In this document: positions 56,920 through 64,000 of the stretch, piece by piece
Numbering within the stretch: position 1 is the first letter of the stretch
Layout of the letters: every line of letters starts with the position of its first letter
Source of the DNA: Nocardia tengchongensis
Lineage (GTDB): Bacteria; Actinomycetota; Actinomycetes; Mycobacteriales; Mycobacteriaceae
Length of the DNA: 64,000 nt
Reading direction: 5' to 3'
Assembly: GCF_018362975.1 (NCBI RefSeq)
Contig: NZ_CP074371.1
Span: 7,936,001 to 8,000,000, forward strand
The notes under the pieces: model-generated
Seen by the model: the letters and a program-made list of their open reading frames with translations, nothing else
Databases searched by the model: none
What the model was told of the DNA's origin: nothing
Program-made: the position numbers and the translations under genes

Positions 56920-58923
56920 GTGACCGGCCGCATCGCCATCGATGACACCGCCCCCGCGATACCCGGCGGCCGGCCGTCGAAGGCCGTGGTCGGCGAGGTC
57001 GTCCCGGTCCGCGCCGTGGTGTGGCGCGAGGGACACGAGGCGGTGGCCGCCACCCTCGCCGTGACCGGCCCGGATACGGCACGCACGCAACGCATTCGCA
57101 TGAGTCCGGAGTACGAGCCGGACGTGTTCAACGCGGTCTTCACCCCCGGCACGCCGGGGCGCTGGACCTTCCGCATCGAGGGCTGGAGCGATCCGATCGC
57201 CACCTGGCGCTCCGGGGTCGAAGCCAAACTGGCGGTCGGGCAGAGCGCCGTCGACCTGGCCAACGACCTCGAACTCGGGGCGCGCCTGCTGGACCGGGCC
57301 GCGCTGGCGGTGCCCAAACAACAGTGGCAGGTACTGCGCGCGGCGGCCGCCGCCCTGCGCAGCGACGCCCAGCTGCCCGCCCGAGTGGCGCCCGCGTTCA
57401 GCGCCGAGGTGGGCGAGATCCTGCGGGCGAACCCGTTGCGGGAGTTCGTGACCAACGGACCGCTGCACACCGTGCAGGTGGATCGGCAGCGCGCGCTGTA
57501 CGGGTCCTGGTACGAATTCTTCCCACGCTCGACAGGCGGCCGGGACGCCGCGGGCAACCCCGTGCACGGCACCTTCGCCACCGCCGCCGCCGACCTGCCG
57601 CGCATCGCGGCCATGGGCTTCGACGTGGTGTACCTGCCGCCGATCCACCCGATCGGCAAGGTGAATCGCAAGGGGCCCAACAACTCCCTGACCGCCGGGC
57701 CCGAGGATGTGGGCTCACCGTGGGCGATCGGCTCCGACGAGGGCGGCCACGACGCCATCCACCCGCAGCTCGGCACCGAAGCCGACTTCCTCGACTTCGT
57801 GACCGCCGCAAGGGAATTGGGCCTGGAGGTGGCGCTGGACCTGGCGTTGCAGTGCGCCCCCGATCACCCCTGGGTGACGGCGCACCCGGAATGGTTCATC
57901 ACGCTGCCCGACGGCACCATCGCCTACGCGGAGAATCCGCCGAAGAAGTACCAGGACATCTACCCGCTCAATTTCGATAACGACCCCGACGGGCTCTACG
58001 CCGAGGTGCTGCGGGTGGTGCGGCACTGGATCACGCTGGGCGTCACCATCTTCCGGGTCGACAATCCGCACACCAAGCCCGCCGACTTCTGGGAATGGCT
58101 GATCGCCGCCGTGCACCGCAAGCACCCGGAGATCATCTTCCTGTCCGAGGCGTTCACCCGCCCGGCTCGCATGTACGGTCTGGCCCGGCGCGGATTCAGC
58201 CAGTCCTACACCTATTTCACCTGGCGCACCCACAAACACGAGCTGGAGGAGTTCGGCCGCGAACTGGCCGCCAAGGCCGACGAGGCGCGCGCCAACCTGT
58301 TCGTCAACACCCCGGACATCCTGCACGAGAGCCTGCAATACGGCGGGCCGGGCATGTTCGCGATCCGCGCGGTGCTGGCCGCGACGCTCGGCGCGACCTG
58401 GGGCGTGTACTCCGGCTTCGAACTGTACGAGCACCAGGCGCTGCGGCCCGGCAGCGAGGAGTACCTGGACACCGAGAAATTCCAGCTGCGCCCCCGCGAT
58501 TTCGCCGGGGCGGCCGCGCGCGGCGAATCCCTGGAGCCGTGGCTGACCCGGCTCAACGAGATCCGGCGCGCGCATCCGGCGCTGCGGCAGGTGCGCTGCA
58601 TCCACTTCCACCACGTGGACAACGATGCGCTGCTGGCCTTCTCGAAAATGGACCCGACCACCGGTGACGCCGTCCTGGTCGTGGTGAACCTGAACCCGTT
58701 CGGCGCCGAGCACGGCATGGTGTCGCTCGACCTGCCCGCCATCGGCCGCGAATGGCACGACCGGCCGCTCGTCACCGACGACGTCACCGGCGAGGAATAC
58801 CACTGGGGCCAGAGCAATTACGTGCGCCTGGACCCGAACCGCGCGGCCGCCCACATCCTCACCCTGCCGCCGGTGCCCGCCGCCGCGCGCACCGAACTCG
58901 CCTATCGCAGATCGTTCCGATGA
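56920..58923 (+). CDS. glgE: Alpha-1,4-glucan:maltose-1-phosphate maltosyltransferase GlgE
   Basis: 667 aa from the GTG at 56920 (GAAGG upstream). This GH13_3 enzyme extends alpha-glucan with maltose-1-phosphate. The nucleophile is Asp381 in [16 protein letters not shown] and the acid/base Glu410 in [28 protein letters not shown] and [14 protein letters not shown] are GlgE-specific blocks, as is [20 protein letters not shown]. It is translationally coupled to glgB (ATGA), as in Rv1327c-Rv1326c. Confidence 0.96.
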   Translation: MTGRIAIDDTAPAIPGGRPSKAVVGEVVPVRAVVWREGHEAVAATLAVTGPDTARTQRIRMSPEYEPDVFNAVFTPGTPGRWTFRIEGWSDPIATWRSGVEAKLAVGQSAVDLANDLELGARLLDRAALAVPKQQWQVLRAAAAALRSDAQLPARVAPAFSAEVGEILRANPLREFVTNGPLHTVQVDRQRALYGSWYEFFPRSTGGRDAAGNPVHGTFATAAADLPRIAAMGFDVVYLPPIHPIGKVNRKGPNNSLTAGPEDVGSPWAIGSDEGGHDAIHPQLGTEADFLDFVTAARELGLEVALDLALQCAPDHPWVTAHPEWFITLPDGTIAYAENPPKKYQDIYPLNFDNDPDGLYAEVLRVVRHWITLGVTIFRVDNPHTKPADFWEWLIAAVHRKHPEIIFLSEAFTRPARMYGLARRGFSQSYTYFTWRTHKHELEEFGRELAAKADEARANLFVNTPDILHESLQYGGPGMFAIRAVLAATLGATWGVYSGFELYEHQALRPGSEEYLDTEKFQLRPRDFAGAAARGESLEPWLTRLNEIRRAHPALRQVRCIHFHHVDNDALLAFSKMDPTTGDAVLVVVNLNPFGAEHGMVSLDLPAIGREWHDRPLVTDDVTGEEYHWGQSNYVRLDPNRAAAHILTLPPVPAAARTELAYRRSFR

Positions 58924-61082
58924 ATCGGCGTGACCTCCTGCTGCTCGCGGCGGGCACGCACCCCGATCCGCACACCGTGCTGGGCGCGCACCCGCATGCC
59001 GACGGAACGATCGTGCGGGTGCTGCGGCCGCACGCCGACGCCGTCGCGGCCCGCGTCGACGGTGTGGATCATCCACTGACACATCGTGATCACGGCGTGT
59101 TCGAGGCGGTCCTGCCGTTCGCGGAGCTGTGGGACTACCGCATCGTCAGCTCGTACCCGGGCGGGCGCACCGTCGTGGACGCGGACGGGTACCGCTTCCT
59201 GCCCACCCTCGGCGACGTCGACCTGCACCTGCTCGGAGAGGGCCGGCACGAACGGCTGTGGGAGGTGCTCGGCGCGCACCCGAAGCGCTACCCCAGCCTC
59301 GACGGCGAGGTGACCGGCACCGCCTTCGCGGTGTGGGCCCCCAACGCGCGCGGCGTCGCCGTCATCGGGGACTTCGACGGCTGGACCGGAAAGACCGCGC
59401 CCATGCGCAAACTCGGCGATTCCGGGGTGTGGGAACTATTTCTGCCCGGCATCGGCCCGGGAGCGCTGTACAAGTACCGCGTGCATGGGGCGGACGGGCG
59501 GGTCGTCGACCACGCAGACCCCATGGCCTACGCCACCGAGACGCCGCCCGCGACCGCCTCGGTCATCACCGAGAGCGAATTCACCTGGAGTGATGGGGAA
59601 TGGCTGCGGAAACGTACCCGCACCGATCCGCTGCGCGCACCGGTCAGCATCTACGAGGTGCACCTCGGTTCCTGGCGGCCCGGGCTCGGCTACCGCGAGA
59701 TTGCCGAACAACTCGCCGAATACGTGCTCACCCAAGGCTTCACGCACGTGGAGCTGCTACCGGTGGCCGAGCATCCCTTCGGCGGCTCCTGGGGCTACCA
59801 GGTCACCTCCTACTTCGCGCCCACCGCGCGCTTCGGCTCCCCCGACGACTTCCGCTATCTCGTGGATCACCTGCACCGCAAGGGCATCGGCGTGATCCTG
59901 GACTGGGTGCCCGCGCACTTCCCCCGCGACGAATGGGCGCTGGCCAGATTCGACGGCACCGCCCTCTACGAGCACTCCGACCCGCGCCGCGGCGAGCAAC
60001 TCGACTGGGGCACCTACGTTTTCAACTTCGGCCGCCACGAGGTCCGCAACTTCCTGGTCGCCAACGCGCTCTACTGGATCGAGGAGTTCCACCTCGACGG
60101 CCTGCGCGTGGACGCCGTCGCCTCCATGCTCTACCTGGACTATTCGCGCCCGGACTGGGAGCCCAACATCCACGGCGGCCGCGAGAACCTGGAGGCGGTC
60201 GCCTTCCTGCAGGAGATGAACGCGACCGTCCACAAACATCACCCGGGCGTGCTGACCATCGCCGAGGAATCCACCACCTGGCCCGGCGTCACCCGCGCCA
60301 CCGAGGTCGGCGGACTCGGGTTCACCATGAAATGGAACATGGGCTGGATGCACGACACCCTCGGCTACCTGGCCCGCGATCCGGTGCACCGCAGCTGGCA
60401 CCACAACGAGGTCACCTTCTCGCTCACCTACGCCTGGAGCGAGAACTATCTGCTCCCGATCAGCCACGACGAGGTCGTGCACGGCAAGGGGACACTGTGG
60501 ACCCGCATGCCCGGCGACGACTACGCCAAGGCGGGCGGGGTGCGCGCGCTACTGGCCTACATGTGGGCGCATCCGGGCAAGCAGCTGCTGTTCATGGGCC
60601 AGGACTTCGGCCAGTTCCGGGAATGGGACCACGATCGCGGACTGGACTGGCACGAGCTGGAGAACCCGCTGCACCGCGGCATCCAAACCCTGGTCGGCGA
60701 CCTCAACCGGCTCTACGCCGCACAGCCGGCGCTGTGGAGCCAGGACACCTCGCCGGGCGGCTACGCCTGGATCGACGCCGACGACCGCGACAACAATGTG
60801 CTGTCGTTCCTGCGGTACGGCGCCGACGGCGCCATCCTGGCCTGCGTGTACAACTTCTCCGGCCAGCACCTCACCGGGTACCGCGTCGGGCTGCCCGAGT
60901 CCGAACAGGTTTCGTGGTACGAGGTGCTCAATACCGACGCCGTCGCCTACGGCGGCAGCGGCGCGGGCACGACCGGCGCGATCCCGGCCGAGCCCCAGCC
61001 CTGGCACGGGCGGCCGGTCTCGGCGACCCTGACGCTGGCACCGCACAGCGCCGTCTGGCTGTCCGCCGCGCCGAGCGACTGA
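58920..61082 (+). CDS. glgB: 1,4-alpha-glucan branching enzyme GlgB
   Basis: 720 aa from the ATG at 58920, overlapping the glgE stop. An N-terminal CBM48-like half ([32 protein letters not shown]) precedes the GH13_9 catalytic domain. The nucleophile is Asp398 in [20 protein letters not shown] and the acid/base is Glu449 in [31 protein letters not shown] and [20 protein letters not shown] are also family blocks. It adds alpha-1,6 branches to the GlgE product. Confidence 0.96.
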   Translation: MNRRDLLLLAAGTHPDPHTVLGAHPHADGTIVRVLRPHADAVAARVDGVDHPLTHRDHGVFEAVLPFAELWDYRIVSSYPGGRTVVDADGYRFLPTLGDVDLHLLGEGRHERLWEVLGAHPKRYPSLDGEVTGTAFAVWAPNARGVAVIGDFDGWTGKTAPMRKLGDSGVWELFLPGIGPGALYKYRVHGADGRVVDHADPMAYATETPPATASVITESEFTWSDGEWLRKRTRTDPLRAPVSIYEVHLGSWRPGLGYREIAEQLAEYVLTQGFTHVELLPVAEHPFGGSWGYQVTSYFAPTARFGSPDDFRYLVDHLHRKGIGVILDWVPAHFPRDEWALARFDGTALYEHSDPRRGEQLDWGTYVFNFGRHEVRNFLVANALYWIEEFHLDGLRVDAVASMLYLDYSRPDWEPNIHGGRENLEAVAFLQEMNATVHKHHPGVLTIAEESTTWPGVTRATEVGGLGFTMKWNMGWMHDTLGYLARDPVHRSWHHNEVTFSLTYAWSENYLLPISHDEVVHGKGTLWTRMPGDDYAKAGGVRALLAYMWAHPGKQLLFMGQDFGQFREWDHDRGLDWHELENPLHRGIQTLVGDLNRLYAAQPALWSQDTSPGGYAWIDADDRDNNVLSFLRYGADGAILACVYNFSGQHLTGYRVGLPESEQVSWYEVLNTDAVAYGGSGAGTTGAIPAEPQPWHGRPVSATLTLAPHSAVWLSAAPSD

Positions 61083-61085
61083 CCG

Positions 61086-61706
61086 CTACTCGGGCCAGCG
61101 CGGGGACCTGCCGAGTACGGCCAGAATCCGATCCAGTCCCGGGGTCTGCGCCACCGCCAGTTCGGGGGCGAACGACGAGCCCGGCCGCTCTCGGGCCGGG
61201 CCGCGCGGGACCGCCTCGGCCACCGGCCACGCGGCGGCGAGCACGTCATCGTCGAACGCGACGGTCGTCCCGAGTGCGCGCGCCACGTCCCAGGCGTGCA
61301 CGACGTAGTCGATGAAATGGAAGCTGACCGCCAGCGACCCCGGGATCACGATGCCGTCGCGGATCTCCGGCAGCGGGAACTGCCGTTCCAGCACGCCCGG
61401 CTCGGCGAAAGTTGCCAGCACATGCTCGGCGGCCGCCCGGTATTCACCGACGGGATCCTCCCCCAGCGGCTGCGGCTTCCACAGCGACCGATCATCCTCC
61501 CCGCGGGCCGCCGCCGCGAAGCCATAGTGCTGAACGATCATGTGCTCCAGCAGATCTCGCAGTGTCCAGCCCGCGCACGGGCTGGGCGCGTCCAGGTCCG
61601 CCGGGGTCAGGCCCGCCACCACGTCGATGCTCGTCCGCACCGCGCGGGCGTCGAGTGCGAGCAGTTCGGTTCCCGAGGCCAGTAATTCTTCGTAGGTGCT
61701 TATCAT
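61086..61706 (-). CDS. TIGR03086-family metal-binding (mycothiol-dependent/DinB-like) protein
   Basis: 206 aa from the ATG at 61706. [20 protein letters not shown] (His metal ligands), then [18 protein letters not shown], are the TIGR03086 signature. The fold is a DinB-like four-helix bundle. Related enzymes use mycothiol and a metal to isomerise or detoxify small molecules. No strong ribosome binding site is visible. It converges with glgB, 3 bp from its stop. Confidence 0.85.
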   Translation of the reverse strand: MISTYEELLASGTELLALDARAVRTSIDVVAGLTPADLDAPSPCAGWTLRDLLEHMIVQHYGFAAAARGEDDRSLWKPQPLGEDPVGEYRAAAEHVLATFAEPGVLERQFPLPEIRDGIVIPGSLAVSFHFIDYVVHAWDVARALGTTVAFDDDVLAAAWPVAEAVPRGPARERPGSSFAPELAVAQTPGLDRILAVLGRSPRWPE

Positions 61707-61826
61707 ACGCAACAGCTTACTAATTTCCTTCGGCCGGCGACAGGGAAATTCCGGCGAATTCCACACCAACAGGTTCGCTTCGGGAGCACCCTGGACAGAC
61801 AGTCGTTTCAAGCCGGGGAGGGCCCC

Positions 61827-63188
61827 GTGGACGAGCGCACCAAGATCACACTGGACGAATCGGAGATCCCGAGGCGTTGGTACAACGTCATCCCGGACCT
61901 GCCCGAGCCCCCACCGCCCCCGCTGCATCCCGGCACCGGACAGCCGGTCGGACCCGAGGACCTGGCCCCGCTGTTCCCGATGGAACTCATCCGGCAGGAG
62001 GTCAGCGGCGACCGCTACCTCGACATCCCCGACGAGGTCATCGACGTGTACCGGCTCTGGCGGCCGACCCCGCTGTTCCGGGCGCGACGCCTGGAGAAGG
62101 CGCTCGGCACCCCGGCGCGCATCTATTACAAGTACGAGGGCGTCTCGCCCGCGGGCTCACACAAGCCGAATACCGCTGTGCCACAGGCATTCTACAACGC
62201 CGCCGAAGGCACCCGACGACTGACCACCGAGACCGGCGCCGGCCAGTGGGGCAGCGCGCTCGCCTTCGCCTGCGCCCAGTACGGCATCGACTGCGAGGTG
62301 TGGATGGTCCGCGCCTCCTACGACCAGAAGCCGCACCGGCGCACCCTCATGCGCATCTGGGGCGCGACCGTGCACGCCAGCCCCTCCCCCATCACCGCGG
62401 CGGGCGCGAAAATCCTTGCCGACCACCCGGATTCCCCCGGCAGCCTGGGCATCGCCATCAGTGAGGCGGTGGAGGTGGCCGCAGCCGATCCGTTCACCCG
62501 CTACGCGCTGGGCAGCGTGCTCAATCACGTGCTGCTGCACCAGACCGTGATCGGCGAGGAGGCGTTGAAACAGTTCGCCGCGGCGGGCGAGCGGCCCCCG
62601 GACGTGATCATCGGCTGCACCGGCGGCGGCTCCAACTTCGCGGGCCTGTTCCTGCCGTTCCTGCGTGAAAAGCTCGCGGGCCGAGGCGATCCCGTCATCC
62701 GCGCCGTCGAACCGGCCGCCTGCCCGTCGTTCACCCGCGGCATCTACGCCTACGACTTCGGCGACACCGCGGGCTTCACCCCGCTGATGAAGATGCACAC
62801 GCTCGGCCACGACTTCATCCCCGACCCCGTGCACGCGGGCGGGCTGCGCTACCACGGCATGTCACCGCTGCTGTCGCACATGTACGAGCTCGGGCTGTTC
62901 GAGGCGGTGGCCAAACAACAGCGCGAATGCTTCGCCGCGGCGGTCACTTTCGCGAAGGCCGAGGGTATTCTCCCCGCCCCCGAACCGTCGCACGCGCTGG
63001 CAGCGGTCATCGAGGAAGCCAACCGCTGCACCGCCTCCGGCGAGGAGAAGGTGCTGCTCACCGCACTGTGCGGACACGGGCACTTCGACATGACCGCCTA
63101 CGAGCGCTACCTGGCGGGCGACATCCCCGACTTCGAGCTGTCCCAGCCCCGAATCGATGCCGCCCTCGCCTCGCTCCCCAGGATCTGA
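61827..63188 (+). CDS. TrpB-like PLP-dependent enzyme (TrpB2 type)
   Basis: 453 aa from a GTG (GGAGGG upstream). The long N-terminal extension ([20 protein letters not shown]), typical of TrpB2, precedes the PLP Lys113 in [40 protein letters not shown] and [19 protein letters not shown] (phosphate loop) follow. It probably makes tryptophan from indole and serine, or acts on a related substrate. No trpA is adjacent, which is usual for stand-alone TrpB2. Confidence 0.93.
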   Translation: MDERTKITLDESEIPRRWYNVIPDLPEPPPPPLHPGTGQPVGPEDLAPLFPMELIRQEVSGDRYLDIPDEVIDVYRLWRPTPLFRARRLEKALGTPARIYYKYEGVSPAGSHKPNTAVPQAFYNAAEGTRRLTTETGAGQWGSALAFACAQYGIDCEVWMVRASYDQKPHRRTLMRIWGATVHASPSPITAAGAKILADHPDSPGSLGIAISEAVEVAAADPFTRYALGSVLNHVLLHQTVIGEEALKQFAAAGERPPDVIIGCTGGGSNFAGLFLPFLREKLAGRGDPVIRAVEPAACPSFTRGIYAYDFGDTAGFTPLMKMHTLGHDFIPDPVHAGGLRYHGMSPLLSHMYELGLFEAVAKQQRECFAAAVTFAKAEGILPAPEPSHALAAVIEEANRCTASGEEKVLLTALCGHGHFDMTAYERYLAGDIPDFELSQPRIDAALASLPRI

Positions 63189-63190
63189 GG

Positions 63191-64000
63191 TCAGTACAGC
63201 GCGGCGGCCAGCTTGCGGCGGGAGGCGACGACCAGCGGCTCGGCCGGGTCGAAGAGCTCGAACAGCTCCAGCAGGTGGGTGCGGACCCGGGTGCGATCAT
63301 CGCCCGCGGTCCGCTTGACCTGGGCGATCAGGCGGTCGAAGGCGGCCTCGGGCTGCTGGTTGAACATCTCGAGATCGGCGGCGGCGATCGCGGCGTCCAG
63401 GTCGGCCGGGTCGGCGTCGGCCTTGGCCAGCGCGGCCGGGTCGAGATCCTGCACGCGGGAAAGGAATTGGACCTGCCGCAGCGCGGCCTTGGCCTCGGCG
63501 TTGTTCGGCTCGGCGGCCAGGATGTCCTGGTAGACGGCGATCGCGGCGTCGAATTCGCCGCGCTCCAAAGCCTCTTCGGCCGCGACGAAACGGGGATCCT
63601 CGGGGACCTCGGGCTCGGCGGCCTCGCCCTCGCCGACACCGGGCAGCTTGCCGCGCACGGCGTCCACCACGGCGGCCAGCCACTGGGTGACCTGCTCCTC
63701 GGGCTGATTGCCGGTGAAGTCGGCCAGCGGCTGACCCGCGGCCACCGCGACCACGGTCGGAATGCCCTGGACACCGAAGGCCTGCGCGATGCGCATGTTC
63801 GCCTCGGCCTCCACGGTGGCCAGATCCCAGTCGCCACCGCTGCGGGTGACCAGCTGCTCGAGCAGCTTCACCAGCTCGATGCTGCCCGGGCTGCGCTGCG
63901 AGTACAGCGCCACCACCACCGGCACCTGGGTGGAGCGCCGCAGCACTCGATCCTCGAAATTGGTCTCGGTGACGGCGTGGTCACCCGGGACATCCGCCGC
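63191..64000 (-). CDS. Thioredoxin-fold/TPR co-chaperone (CnoX/Rv1324-like), 5' end outside window
   Basis: At least 270 codons; the reading frame continues past position 64000, so the start is missing. The thioredoxin fold has VVVALYSQRSPGSIELVKLL (no Cys-x-x-Cys), GVQGIPTVVAVAAGQ and DFTGNQPEEQVTQWL. The C-terminal TPR-like part has ALERGEFDAAIAVYQDILAA and FNQQPEAAFDRLIAQ. This is the YbbN/CnoX layout of a redox-inactive co-chaperone. In mycobacteria Rv1324 lies in the same neighbourhood. Confidence 0.9.
   Translation of the reverse strand, partial: AADVPGDHAVTETNFEDRVLRRSTQVPVVVALYSQRSPGSIELVKLLEQLVTRSGGDWDLATVEAEANMRIAQAFGVQGIPTVVAVAAGQPLADFTGNQPEEQVTQWLAAVVDAVRGKLPGVGEGEAAEPEVPEDPRFVAAEEALERGEFDAAIAVYQDILAAEPNNAEAKAALRQVQFLSRVQDLDPAALAKADADPADLDAAIAAADLEMFNQQPEAAFDRLIAQVKRTAGDDRTRVRTHLLELFELFDPAEPLVVASRRKLAAALY

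Noticed and set aside
53469..57776. 1435-codon frame extending glgP upstream
   Set aside because: The family starts at the GTG at 56042; the upstream part is antisense to the thioesterase and glgE.

Overview
The window is high-GC actinobacterial DNA. The mix of a complete mce operon, Lsr2, an EthA-type monooxygenase, an Rv3235-family protein and a long block collinear with Mycobacterium tuberculosis Rv1324-Rv1343 points to a mycolic-acid-containing actinomycete, most likely Nocardia or a close relative. No rRNA, tRNA, insertion sequence, prophage or CRISPR array was seen.

Layout. (1) 1-4480: glycerol catabolism, with an IclR/GylR-type regulator (frameshifted), glpK, glpD and a glpF remnant that has lost its middle, ending in a hairpin terminator. 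(2) 4518-10856: a WGR/propeller protein, a thioesterase, a large Clp ATPase, two tiny ORFs, lsr2 and an Rv3235-family gene. (3) 10961-17034: an EthA-like monooxygenase divergent from an AraC regulator, a zinc-ribbon protein, an NTF2-like protein, a YdcF/DUF218 protein and a GMC oxidoreductase. (4) 17041-25589, minus strand: yrbEAB-mceABCDEF plus one Mce-associated protein, tightly overlapping. (5) 25972-29210: an NTF2-like protein, a ChaA-type antiporter, a VIT1-type metal transporter and two similar membrane proteins with proline-rich tails. (6) 29365-36548: regulator/oxidoreductase pairs (XRE with alcohol dehydrogenase; PadR with FAD monooxygenase; a DHA2 exporter with a winged-helix tail divergent from an SDR). 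(7) 36601-48951: two small membrane proteins, then on the minus strand clpS-DUF2017-P1 peptidase-mec-cysO-cysM-rhomboid-Rv1339-rph-rdgB, and on the plus strand pncB, pncA and dinG. (8) 49110-53459: DoxX, an NCS2 purine permease and an SRPBCC/acyl-CoA ligase fusion. (9) 53469-64000: glgP, a thioesterase, glgE, glgB, a TIGR03086 protein, a TrpB-like enzyme and a thioredoxin/TPR chaperone gene running off the end.

How the genes work together. The mce operon probably imports lipid. Mec+, CysO and CysM form the sulfur-carrier route to cysteine. PncA and PncB salvage nicotinamide and nicotinate for NAD. GlgE, GlgB and GlgP build and degrade alpha-glucan. A TTACCG-N2-CGGTA dyad lies both upstream of the mce operon and between the NCS2 permease and the acyl-CoA ligase, which hints at shared control.

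Quality note. Four genes (iclR, dinG, NCS2 permease, acyl-CoA ligase) carry single-base indels in short G/C runs, five in all, with no other decay. Sequencing error should be excluded before calling them pseudogenes. The glpF deletion is a different kind of event. murI, expected between the Rv1339 homologue and the rhomboid gene, is absent from this locus. I found no clearly new multi-gene system. The most unusual items are the Clp ATPase with mixed ClpB/ClpC features, the two domain fusions, and a repeat element with a long imperfect hairpin.
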